Shown in pieces: positions 41,973 to 50,461 of a stretch of DNA of 55,592 nt. This stretch comes from DASQFD01 sp035633255. GTDB taxonomy: Bacteria; Actinomycetota; Actinomycetes; Actinomycetales; Dermatophilaceae. Each line of letters opens with the position of its first letter. Position 1 is the first letter of the stretch. Under the pieces are notes generated by a model, which searched no databases, was not told the origin of the DNA, and was given only the letters and a program-made list of their open reading frames with translations. The stretch covers positions 1-55,592 of the forward strand of contig DASQFD010000057.1 in NCBI GenBank assembly GCA_035633255.1. The letters are read 5' to 3'. A program made the position numbers and the translations under genes.

Positions 41973-44215
41973 GCACAGCTCCCGGGGCTTCCCCGGTCGG
42001 CGGCCTGGTGCACCTGACCGCCGGCGGTGTGGCGGTGCTGCTGGACGTGCGGGACGGCGAGCTCCCGGCCGTCGTCCACTGGGGCTCGCCCCTCGGCGAG
42101 CTGACCGAGGACCTCGCCGTCGCGCTCGCCGAGGCCGCCCTGCCGCTTCCCGGGGCGAGCACCCCGGACCGGCCGGTGCGGGTCTCGGTGCTGCCCGAGC
42201 ACCACAGCGGTTTCGTCGGCCGGCCGGGGCTGGTCGGCTCGCGCGCCGGGCGGGCGTGGTCGACCCGGTTCCGGGTCACGTCGATGACCCTCGACGAGGT
42301 CGAGGTCGACGGCTGGGCCGGCGGGGGGCCGGGCTCGCTGCGGGTGCTCGCCGAGGATCCCGAGGCCGCGCTCGGGCTGGAGCTGCTGCTCGAGCTCACC
42401 GAGAGCGGGCTGCTGCGGGCGCAGGCAGCGCTGACCGACCGCGAGGGAGGCTACGCCGTCGAGGGCCTGACGCTCGCGCTCCCCGTGCCGGCCCGCGCCG
42501 GGGAGCTGCTGGACCTCACCGGTCGGCACGGTCGCGAGCGGGCGCCCCAGCGGCTGCCGTTCCGGGTCGGGACCCACCTGCGGGAGGGCAGACGCGGACG
42601 GACCGGAGCCGACGCGGCCACCCTGCTGCACGCCGGCACCCCGGGCTTCGGCTTCGGCGCGGGCGAGGTCTGGGCCGTCCACGCCGCGTGGAGCGGCAAC
42701 CACGTCCACTACGCCGAGCGGGGCGCCGACGGCCTTCGGCTGCTCGGCGCCGGGGAGCTGCTGCTGCCCGGGGAGGTGGTCCTCGCGCGCGGGGAGACCT
42801 ACCGGACCCCCTGGGTCTACGCCGCCTTCGGCCACGGCCTCGACGAGCTCGCCGGCCGCTTCCACCGCCACCTGCGGGCCCGGCCGCACCACCCCCGGCG
42901 GCCCCGCCCGGTCACCCTCAACGTCTGGGAGGCCGTGTACTTCGACCACGACGTCCCTCGCCTGCTCGACCTGGCGGAGCGGGCGGCAGGCGTGGGGGTC
43001 GAGCGGTTCGTCCTCGACGACGGCTGGTTCGGCTCTCGTCGCGACGACCGCTCGGGGCTCGGCGACTGGGTGGTGTCCCCCGACGTGTGGCCGGACGGGC
43101 TGCACCCGCTCGTCGACGCGGTGCGGGCGCTGGGGATGGAGTTCGGGCTCTGGGTCGAGCCGGAGATGGTCAGCCCGGACTCCGACCTTGCGCGGGCGCA
43201 CCCCGAGTGGGTGCTGGCCGCCCGGTCCACCTGGCCGGTCGAGGCGCGCCACCAGCAGGTGCTCGACCTGACCGTCCCGGACGCCTTCGACCACGTGCTC
43301 GGACGGCTGCTCGCGCTGCTGGCGGAGTACGACATCGCCTACCTGAAGTGGGACCACAACCGGGACCTCGTCGAGGCGGGCAGTGGCGGTGACGGTGGTC
43401 GGCCCGCCGTCCACCGGCAGACCGAGGCGGTCTACCGGCTGCTCGCCGAGCTCCGCGGGGCCCACCCCGGCTTGGAGATCGAGTCCTGCAGCTCCGGCGG
43501 CGCCCGCCTCGACCTGGGAATCGCCGAGCTCACCGACCGGGTCTGGGTCTCGGACTGCATCGACCCGGTGGAGCGCCAGCAGATGATGCGGTGGAGCGCC
43601 GGGCTGCTCCCCCCCGAGATGCTGGGCTCGCACATCGCGTCCGGGCGGTCGCACACCACCGGGCGCGTGCACGACCTCAACTTCCGCGCGGCGACCGCCA
43701 TCTTTGGGCACCTCGGCGTCGAGTGGGACCTGGCCGCGGCGTCCGAGCGGGCGCTGGCGGAGTTGCGCGCGTGGATCTCCTTCCACGTGGAGGAACGCAC
43801 GCTGCTGCACGGCGGGAGCGTGGTGCGGATGGACGACCCGGGGGAGGGGGTGGCCGTCCATGGCGTGGTCGCCCCCGCCAGGGACCGCGCCCTCTTCGCC
43901 TACGTGCTCCTCGCCAGCCCGGCGGAGGACCCGCCGCCGCGGTTCGTGCTCCGCGGGTTGGACGAGGCGCGCACCTACCGGGTCCGCCCGGTCCTCGTCG
44001 GCTCCACCCCCTCCGGCCTGGTCTCCCCCCGGTGGTGGGGGGAGCCGCGCCTGGAGCCCACGGCATACCGGCCGGAGGAGGCCCCCCGCGCCATCGCGCG
44101 CGCGACGCCCTGGCCCGGCACGGTGGCGACCGGAGCCGCGCTGATGACCGCGGGGCTGGTGCCGCCCCGGCTGCACCCCGACCAGGCGGTGCTCCTCCTC
44201 CTCGAGGCGCGCTGA
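41969..44215 (+). CDS. GH36 alpha-galactosidase
   Basis: 748 residues. An N-terminal beta-sandwich (1-310) is followed by a TIM barrel: WEAVYFDHD, LDDGWFGSRRDD, then FGLWVEPEMVSPDSDL. The nucleophile is Asp462 in LKWDHNRD and the acid/base Asp529 in WVSDCIDP; a C-terminal beta domain follows. It cleaves terminal alpha-galactose from melibiose/raffinose-type sugars in the cytosol (no signal peptide). The GTG overlaps the fumC stop (GTGA), so it is translationally coupled to fumC. Together with the GH42 operon it suggests galactoside utilisation. Confidence 0.94.
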
Positions 44216-44272
44216 GCGCGCTCGAGGTCCGTCGAGCGCGCCGCGCCTGACCACCCCCGGCGGGTGGGCGTG

Positions 44273-44323
44273 CGGGTCGAGGTGATGAGGGACCGCCCGG
44301 TGGTAGCGGATCACCTCGACCCG
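44273..44323. repeat. Palindromic element, family B copy 1
   Basis: CGGGTCGAGGTGAT (44273-44286) and ATCACCTCGACCCG (44310-44323) are exact reverse complements around a 23-nt loop that itself contains CCGC...GCGG. It lies between the alpha-galactosidase stop and the SNF2 gene. Confidence 0.9.
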
Positions 44324-44336
44324 GGGGTTGGGCGTG

Positions 44337-44387
44337 CGGGTCGAGGTGATGAGGGACCGCCTGGTGGTAGCGGATCACCTCGACCCG
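44337..44387. repeat. Palindromic element, family B copy 2
   Basis: Same 14-bp perfect arms (44337-44350 and 44374-44387) as copy 1, 64 bp further on. Only one loop base differs (C to T). A tandem duplication in which both arms stay perfect. Confidence 0.9.
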
Positions 44388-44464
44388 GGAGCTGTCGGGA
44401 GCGGGTGGGGTGCGGCGCGTCGGGTGGCTGTGGACGGCATACCGAGGATGTCGGGGCGCCGTCC

Positions 44465-44470
44465 TAGGGT
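44465..44470 (+). promoter_or_regulatory. -10 TAGGGT, leaderless-type, for SNF2 gene
   Basis: TAGGGT ends 8 nt before the ATG at 44479; no Shine-Dalgarno. Confidence 0.45.
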
Positions 44471-44478
44471 GGCGTGCC

Positions 44479-47400
44479 ATGGAGACGGGGGTGGCGCGGG
44501 CGGCGTGGGTCGAGGGGGTGAGTGACGCCCTGCTGAGCCGGCACTACGACCCCGGCACGCTGGCCCGCGGGAGCGGGTATGCCGTGAACGGCGCCGTCCG
44601 TGGGGTGTCCGTGGCCGACGGCGGCGACCTGGTCCTGGCCGAGGTGACGGGCAGCGGCCGGGCCGTCTACTCCACCCTGGTCAGGCGCGAGGACGACGGG
44701 GGCCCCGGGGACGTCGAGTGGTTCGGGCGGTGCAGCTGCCCGGTCGGTGCGGAGTGCAAGCACGTGGTCGCCGTCCTCCTCGTCCTGCGGGAGCGGCTTC
44801 GCGCCATGCACGCGGGCCCGGACGCGGCCGGTGCGCCGCCCCGGTCCTGGCAGGAGGTGTTCGCGCCGCTGCTCCCGGCGGGGAAGGACGCGGCAGCCGT
44901 CGCCCGGGACGGGCACGAGTCGCTCCTCGGGGTCTCGGTCACCGTCTCCGACGTCCCCGGCTCGCCCTGGGGGCGGCCGGGGCACCGCAGGGTCGTGCTG
45001 TCCCCGCGCCGGCTGAGCCGGACCGGACGGTGGCTGCGCAGCGTGACCTGGGACGGCCTGGCGTCGGACGGCACGGTCACGAGCCGGGAGCACCGCGAGC
45101 TGGCCGCGGACCTGGCCCGGCTCGCGCGGGCCCGCGTGGCGGTCGCCTACGGCGGGGTGCGGGCCGCCGTCACCCTCGACGACCTCGGCACCGACGGGTG
45201 GCGCTGGCTGCGCCGGGCGCTCGAGGCCGGCGTTCCCCTCGTCCCCGGTGAGGCCGGTGAGCGCGTCGTGACCGTCGACGTCGAGGAGGTCGAGCCGCAC
45301 GCATCGGTGCGCGCCGACGACGACGGGCTGGTCGTCTCGGTGGGGCTGCGCGCGGTGCCGGAGGGGACGAGGGTCGAGCTGGTCGGCCGGCCGCCTCACA
45401 CGGCCCTGCTCGACACGAGCGACGGCGTGGTCGTCCGGCCGGTCGCGGTCCACGCGCCGGCCGCCCTCCCGCTGGTGGGTGCCGGTGAGGTCGTGGTGCC
45501 CCGGGCCGAGGTCGCGGACTTCGTGCGCGACTACCTCCCGGGCCTGCGCCGGCGGATGCGCGTGGAGTCGCCCGACGGCTCGGTCGCCGCCGACCTGGCG
45601 GCCCGGCCGCGGCTCGTCCTCACCGTCGCGCCGGCCGGCACCGGGGCCGTCGACGTCACCTGGGGGATCCGGTATGCCGTGCCCGGCCTGGCCGCGGACC
45701 CCGGGCCGCTCCGCCCCGTCGAGGTGCCCTTCGCGTCGCGGGAGCACCGCGACCGGGAGGCGGAGGCGCTGCTGCTGGCCGGGGTCGACGCGCTCCCGGA
45801 CGTCCCCCGGGCCCGGCTGGTGCCGCTGCCGCACCCCCGGTGGCTGCCCGCCACCCGCGACCGCTACGCCGCCGGGGAGATGGTCCGGTTCGTCGGCGAG
45901 GTCCTGCCCCGGCTGCGCGGCCACCCGGACGTCGACGTGGAGGAGGCCGGCGGCATACCCGTCCTGGAGGAGGCGGCCACCGACCCGACCGTCACCCTGG
46001 ACGTCGACGACGCCGCCGAGGACGACCTCGACGGGGGCGGCGCGGGCGGCGCGGGAGGTACCGACTGGTTCGACCTCACGGTCTCGGTGACCGTCGACGA
46101 GGAGGAGGTGCCGCTGGCCGCGCTGCTCGCGGCGCTGCGCGCCGGCGACGACGTGCTCGTGCTGCCGTCCGGCACGTGGTTCCGGCTGGACCGGCCCGAG
46201 CTGGACCGCCTGCGGACCCTGCTCGAGGAGTCGCAGCACGTCGACGACGGCCCGCGGGACGGGCTGCGGCTCGGGCGGTTCGAGCTGGGCTACTGGGCCG
46301 AGCTCGAGGCCCTCGGGGTGGTCCGGCGCCAGTGCGCCGCGTGGGAGGAGCACACCCGGGTGCTTCGGGCCGGGACCGTCGACTACGCGCCGCCGCTGCC
46401 GAGCGGGCTCCGCGCCGAGCTGCGGCCCTACCAGGTGGAGGGCTACCACTGGTTGCGGGCGCTGTGGACCGCCGGGCTCGGCGGGGTGCTCGCCGACGAC
46501 ATGGGGCTGGGCAAGACCGTGCAGACCCTCGCCGCGGTGCTGGCCGCCAAGGAGGCCGGCGAGCTGACCGAGCCGGTCCTCGTCGTCGCGCCGACGTCGG
46601 TGCTGGCGACGTGGCGCTCGGAGGCCGGGCGCTTCACCCCCGACCTGGTGGTCACCGAGCTGGGGCGGACCTCGCGCACGCGGGGCCGGTCGCTCCCGGA
46701 GGCGGTCGCGGGAGCCGACCTGGTCGTCACCTCCTACGCCGTGGTAAGGATCGACGCCGAGGAGTTCGCGGCCCGGCCGTGGCGGGCGGTGCTCCTCGAC
46801 GAGGCGCACACGGTGAAGAACCACCAGTCCAAGACGTATGCCGCGGTGCGCCGGCTGCGCCGGCCGTTCACCCTGGCGCTGACCGGCACCCCGGTGGAGA
46901 ACGGGCTGATGGACCTCTGGTCGCTGCTCTCCCTGGTCGCGCCCGGGCTCTTCCCGCGCCCCGACCGCTTCGCGCAGGTGTGGCGGCGGCCGATCGAGGG
47001 TGGTGACGCCGCCCGCTCCGCCTTGCTGCGGGCCCGGATCCGGCCGCTGGTGCTGCGCCGCACCAAGGAGGAGGTCGCCACCGACCTGCCCCCCAAGCAG
47101 GTCCAGGTGGTGCCCGTGCCGCTGCTCCCGGCGCACCGGCGCATCTACGACCGGCACCTGCTGCGGGAGCGGCAGCGGGTGCTCGGGCTGCTGGACGACC
47201 CGGACGCCAACCGGGTCGAGATCCTCGCCTCGCTGACCCGGATGCGCCAGCTCGCCCTGGACGCCGCCCTGCCGAAGGGCCCGGACGGGTCACCGCTGGC
47301 CGGGTCGGGCGCGCTGCCTCCGTCGGCGAAGGTCGAGTACCTCGTCGACCAGGTGGCCGAGCTGGCCACGGAGGGCCACCGGGCGCTGGTCTTCAGCCAG

Positions 47401-47838
47401 TTCACCGGCCTTCTGGCCCGGGTCCGGTCCCGGCTCGACGCCGCCGAGATCGCGTCCTGCTACCTTGACGGGCGGACTCGCAAGCGGCAGGAGGTGATCC
47501 GGGCCTTCCGGGAGGGTGACGCGCCGGTCTTCCTCATCAGCCTCAAGGCCGGCGGGGTGGGGCTGACCCTCACCGAGGCGGACTACGTCTTCGTGCTCGA
47601 CCCGTGGTGGAACCCCGCTGCCGAGTCCCAGGCCATCGACCGCGCGCACCGGATCGGGCAGGACAGGCCCGTCATGGTCTACCGGCTGGTCTCCGAGGAC
47701 ACCATCGAGGAGAAGGTGCTGGCCCTGCAGCAGCGCAAGCGCGACCTGGCCGCCCGGCTCGTCGACGACGACGCCTTCACCGGCGGCCTGACCCCGCAGG
47801 ACATCGGCGCCCTGCTCGCCCCGGCCGCCGCGGGCTGA
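44479..47838 (+). CDS. SNF2-family helicase with SWIM zinc finger
   Basis: 1119 residues. The N-terminal SWIM finger is FGRCSCPVGAECKHV (CxC...CxH, about 82-97). A bacterial SNF2-associated domain precedes a RecA-like pair: ADDMGLGKTVQTLAA (Walker A), VLLDEAHTVKN (DEAH box), ALTGTPVENGLMDLW. Helicase-C ends with DPWWNPAAESQAIDRAHRIGQ. A DNA-stimulated ATPase of the RapA/HepA-like bacterial SNF2 group, probably remodelling nucleoprotein or aiding repair. The start at 44479 is leaderless-type. The long opposite-strand frame is a shadow. Confidence 0.95.
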   Translation: METGVARAAWVEGVSDALLSRHYDPGTLARGSGYAVNGAVRGVSVADGGDLVLAEVTGSGRAVYSTLVRREDDGGPGDVEWFGRCSCPVGAECKHVVAVLLVLRERLRAMHAGPDAAGAPPRSWQEVFAPLLPAGKDAAAVARDGHESLLGVSVTVSDVPGSPWGRPGHRRVVLSPRRLSRTGRWLRSVTWDGLASDGTVTSREHRELAADLARLARARVAVAYGGVRAAVTLDDLGTDGWRWLRRALEAGVPLVPGEAGERVVTVDVEEVEPHASVRADDDGLVVSVGLRAVPEGTRVELVGRPPHTALLDTSDGVVVRPVAVHAPAALPLVGAGEVVVPRAEVADFVRDYLPGLRRRMRVESPDGSVAADLAARPRLVLTVAPAGTGAVDVTWGIRYAVPGLAADPGPLRPVEVPFASREHRDREAEALLLAGVDALPDVPRARLVPLPHPRWLPATRDRYAAGEMVRFVGEVLPRLRGHPDVDVEEAGGIPVLEEAATDPTVTLDVDDAAEDDLDGGGAGGAGGTDWFDLTVSVTVDEEEVPLAALLAALRAGDDVLVLPSGTWFRLDRPELDRLRTLLEESQHVDDGPRDGLRLGRFELGYWAELEALGVVRRQCAAWEEHTRVLRAGTVDYAPPLPSGLRAELRPYQVEGYHWLRALWTAGLGGVLADDMGLGKTVQTLAAVLAAKEAGELTEPVLVVAPTSVLATWRSEAGRFTPDLVVTELGRTSRTRGRSLPEAVAGADLVVTSYAVVRIDAEEFAARPWRAVLLDEAHTVKNHQSKTYAAVRRLRRPFTLALTGTPVENGLMDLWSLLSLVAPGLFPRPDRFAQVWRRPIEGGDAARSALLRARIRPLVLRRTKEEVATDLPPKQVQVVPVPLLPAHRRIYDRHLLRERQRVLGLLDDPDANRVEILASLTRMRQLALDAALPKGPDGSPLAGSGALPPSAKVEYLVDQVAELATEGHRALVFSQFTGLLARVRSRLDAAEIASCYLDGRTRKRQEVIRAFREGDAPVFLISLKAGGVGLTLTEADYVFVLDPWWNPAAESQAIDRAHRIGQDRPVMVYRLVSEDTIEEKVLALQQRKRDLAARLVDDDAFTGGLTPQDIGALLAPAAAG

Positions 47839-47940
47839 CCGCGCGCCGCCCGCCGACCTGGCGCCGCCGGCCGAGTCGGCGCTGCAGGCGGACCCCGCGT
47901 CGGGGGGTGGGCCGGGCGGTGCCTCGTCCCGGCGCCGAAG

Positions 47941-48297
47941 TCACTTCTCGACGACGACGTCCTCCCCGCGGCGGACGGCCCGCCGGACGCGCAGCGTCAG
48001 CCACCGGCCGCACCCGCGGATGAGCGAGGTGTATCCGGGCGTCGGTCCGTGCCAGCCGAGGAACCCCCGCGGGCCCTGCACCATCGCACCGGTCCGCACG
48101 TCGTAGCGGCTCTGGTGCCACGGGCACACCAGGCAGCCGTCGGCGTCGATGCTGCCCTGCGCGAGGTCGGCGAGCTGATGGCGGCAGCGGCGGGAGACGG
48201 CGAAGAGCTCGCCGTCGGCGTTGCCCACCGCCCAGTCGCCGACGCGGCGCACCGCGCCGGGCGGCAGGTCGGCGGCAGGGACCCGGTCGCGTGGCAT
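47941..48297 (-). CDS. Rieske [2Fe-2S] domain protein
   Basis: 118 residues, a single Rieske domain. Cluster ligands are Cys38/His40 in SRRCRHQLADLAQG and Cys58/His61 in LVCPWHQSRYD. It has no membrane anchor, so it is probably a soluble ferredoxin component of an oxygenase or other redox chain. The ATG at 48297 has GGAG upstream; the longer frame adds a Pro-rich tail that looks noncoding. It lies 130 nt after the alcohol dehydrogenase stop in the same direction. Confidence 0.9.
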   Translation of the reverse strand: MPRDRVPAADLPPGAVRRVGDWAVGNADGELFAVSRRCRHQLADLAQGSIDADGCLVCPWHQSRYDVRTGAMVQGPRGFLGWHGPTPGYTSLIRGCGRWLTLRVRRAVRRGEDVVVEK

Positions 48298-48427
48298 GGG
48301 TGCTCCGTCCGTCGGGGTCGGCTGCGGACTACCCCGAGGAGGCGAGCCGGACACGCCCGGACGGCAGCGTGCCGCGTCAGCCGGCCGCCTCCGCCTGCCG
48401 CGCAGCCCGCCGCGTCACCCCGGCGCG

Positions 48428-49483
48428 TCAGCCCGCCGTGAGCACCATCTTCAGCGCGTCGTGGTCGGCCGCGTGGGCGAAGACGTCGTAGGCCTCGAGG
48501 ATGTCTCCGAGGGCGAACCGGTGCGTCGCGAACTTCTCCGGCGCGATCGCCCCCCGCTCGATGTCGGCGAGCAGCGACTCGGTGCTCACGGCGTCGACCA
48601 GGCCGGTGGTGATGGTGATGTTGTTGATCCAGTCCCGCTCGAGGGGGAAGGTCACCGGCTCCCCGTGCACGCCGACGTTGGCCACCCGGCCGCCGGGGCG
48701 GATCGAGTCCAGGCAGGTCGCGAAGGTCTGCGGCACGCCGACCGCCTCGATGGCGACGTCCACGCCGAGCCCGTCGGGGCTCATCGCCTTCACCGCGGCG
48801 ACGACGTCGGACGTCTCGGTGATGTCCACGACGTCGGTGGCGCCGAAGTCGAGCGCCGTCCGGAGCCGGAAGGCGTTGCTGTCCACGGCCACGATCCGGG
48901 CGGCGCCGGCGGGTGCGGCCGTCATGATGGCCGCGAGGCCGACCGGTCCGGCCCCGACGACGGCGACGACGTCACCTTCCTTGACGGCGCCGTACCGCAC
49001 GCCGATCTCGTAGCCGGTGGGCAGGATGTCGCTGAGCATGACGCCCTGCTCCGGCGTGACGCCCGCCGGCAGGGGGATGAGCCCGTTGTCCGCGAAGGGC
49101 ACCCGGACCATCTCGGCCTGCGTCCCGTCGATCAGGTGACCGAAGACCCAGCCGATGCCGCCGAGCGTCTGGCAGTGGGACGGCATACCGCGGGTGCAGT
49201 AGGCGCACGTGCCGCACTTGCTGATGCACGACACGATCACCCGGTCACCCACCCGCACCCGGCCGACGGCCGAGCCCACCTCGGTGACCACGCCGACCCC
49301 CTCGTGGCCGAGGACGCGGCCGTCGGTGACCGCGGGCACGTCGCCCTTGAGGATGTGCAGGTCGGTGCCGCAGATCGTCGTCGTCTCGATCCGGACGACG
49401 GCGTCGGTCGGCTCGCTCAGCGCGGGGTCGGGGACCTCCTCCCACGCCTTGCTGTCCGGACCGTGGTAGACGAGCGCGTGCAT
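48428..49483 (-). CDS. Zinc-dependent medium-chain alcohol dehydrogenase
   Basis: 351 residues. Catalytic zinc ligands are Cys38 (TICGTDLHILKG) and His60-Glu61 (LGHEGVG). Structural zinc is bound by Cys90, Cys93, Cys96 and Cys104 in SKCGTCAYCTRGMPSHC, and the Rossmann motif is VVGAGPVGLAA. WVFGHLIDGTQAEMVRVP marks the group often annotated as Tdh/AdhT-like. It oxidises an alcohol with NAD(P). GGGGAGG precedes the ATG. Divergent from the AMIN-like lipoprotein. Confidence 0.92.
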   Translation of the reverse strand: MHALVYHGPDSKAWEEVPDPALSEPTDAVVRIETTTICGTDLHILKGDVPAVTDGRVLGHEGVGVVTEVGSAVGRVRVGDRVIVSCISKCGTCAYCTRGMPSHCQTLGGIGWVFGHLIDGTQAEMVRVPFADNGLIPLPAGVTPEQGVMLSDILPTGYEIGVRYGAVKEGDVVAVVGAGPVGLAAIMTAAPAGAARIVAVDSNAFRLRTALDFGATDVVDITETSDVVAAVKAMSPDGLGVDVAIEAVGVPQTFATCLDSIRPGGRVANVGVHGEPVTFPLERDWINNITITTGLVDAVSTESLLADIERGAIAPEKFATHRFALGDILEAYDVFAHAADHDALKMVLTAG

Positions 49484-49665
49484 CCGTGCCTCCCCTTCGT
49501 CGCAGCCGCGTTGGGTCGAGCGGCCGCGGCGAGGGCCGCCAGGGCCGACGGGATGCCGGTCAGCTCGCGACCGCCAGCCCACCCGGGCCACCACCCGCCG
49601 ACCGGGTCGCCGCTGACGTGGGGCGGCTCACGGGTGCTCGTCGGTCGGACGGGGGCGCCCCGGCG

Positions 49666-49671
49666 TAGCGT
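49666..49671 (+). promoter_or_regulatory. -10 TAGCGT, leaderless-type, for AMIN-like gene
   Basis: TAGCGT ends 7 nt before the GTG at 49679; no Shine-Dalgarno. Confidence 0.5.
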
Positions 49672-49678
49672 CCACACC

Positions 49679-50398
49679 GTGACACGACGACGTGAGCACG
49701 CCGTGACCGGTGCGGGTGCGCTGCTCGCCGCGGTCCTCCTCGCGGCCTGCGGCGGGGGGTCCTCGGGGACCGCCTCCCCATCGGGCGTCGCGACATCGGG
49801 CGCCGCGACGTCCCCGGCGACGTCCGCCACCACCGCCGTCCCCTCGGCGGGCGCGAGCGGCTCCGGTGCGCCGTCCCCGGCCGCCACCGGCTCGCCGACC
49901 GGAACCGGCGGGTCGGCATCGCCCACCGCCACGTGCCGGCCGTTCGGCAGCACCGGCGCGCAGGGCACGGCCGGGGGGCTGGAGCTGAGCACCGTGTACG
50001 GCCACTCGATGCGGGTCGGCACCCACCCCTGCTACGACCGCGTCGTCGTCGAGTTCCGCGGCACCGGGCCGGTGCCGCAGTGGCGAGCGGTCTACCGCTC
50101 GGAGCTGGTCGACGACCCGTCGGACCAGCCGGTCAGCCCGCCGTTGCGGGGCAAGGTGTTCCTCGACGTGACCTTCGGCGCGTGGGACACCGGCGAACCG
50201 ATCGGCGAGCCGGCCTTCACCGGGCCCAAGGCGTTCCTGCCCGTCGGCTACCCCGCCCTGCGCGAGGCGCGGATGCTCGGCGGCTTCGAGGGCGTCAGCC
50301 GGGTCGCCATGGGTCTGGACGAGAAGCTGCCCTACCGGGTGGCGTGGCTGAAGGACCCGGTGCGGCTCGTCGTCGACATCTCGACCGCGTCGCGCTAG
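49679..50398 (+). CDS. AMIN-like domain lipoprotein
   Basis: 239 residues. Signal peptide VTRRREHAVTGAGALLAAVL with lipobox LLAAC (Cys24). A 65-residue Ser/Thr/Gly/Ala linker leads to a beta-rich domain (about 95-239) with YDRVVVEFRGTGPVPQWRAV, FLDVTFGAW and VAWLKDPVRLVVDI, matching the actinobacterial AMIN-like family. Such domains bind cell-wall material; the role is extracellular and otherwise unknown. Start chosen for the signal peptide and a leaderless-type -10. Confidence 0.85.
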   Translation: MTRRREHAVTGAGALLAAVLLAACGGGSSGTASPSGVATSGAATSPATSATTAVPSAGASGSGAPSPAATGSPTGTGGSASPTATCRPFGSTGAQGTAGGLELSTVYGHSMRVGTHPCYDRVVVEFRGTGPVPQWRAVYRSELVDDPSDQPVSPPLRGKVFLDVTFGAWDTGEPIGEPAFTGPKAFLPVGYPALREARMLGGFEGVSRVAMGLDEKLPYRVAWLKDPVRLVVDISTASR

Positions 50399-50461
50399 CA
50401 GGAGTGCGGCCCGGCCCAGAGCCGGTGCGAGCACCACCGGGCGGGCGCGGTCGCAGACCGT

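Noticed and set aside
44464..47157. 897-residue minus-strand open frame opposite the SNF2 gene
   Set aside because: No domain pattern and low-complexity composition; the plus strand has all helicase motifs.
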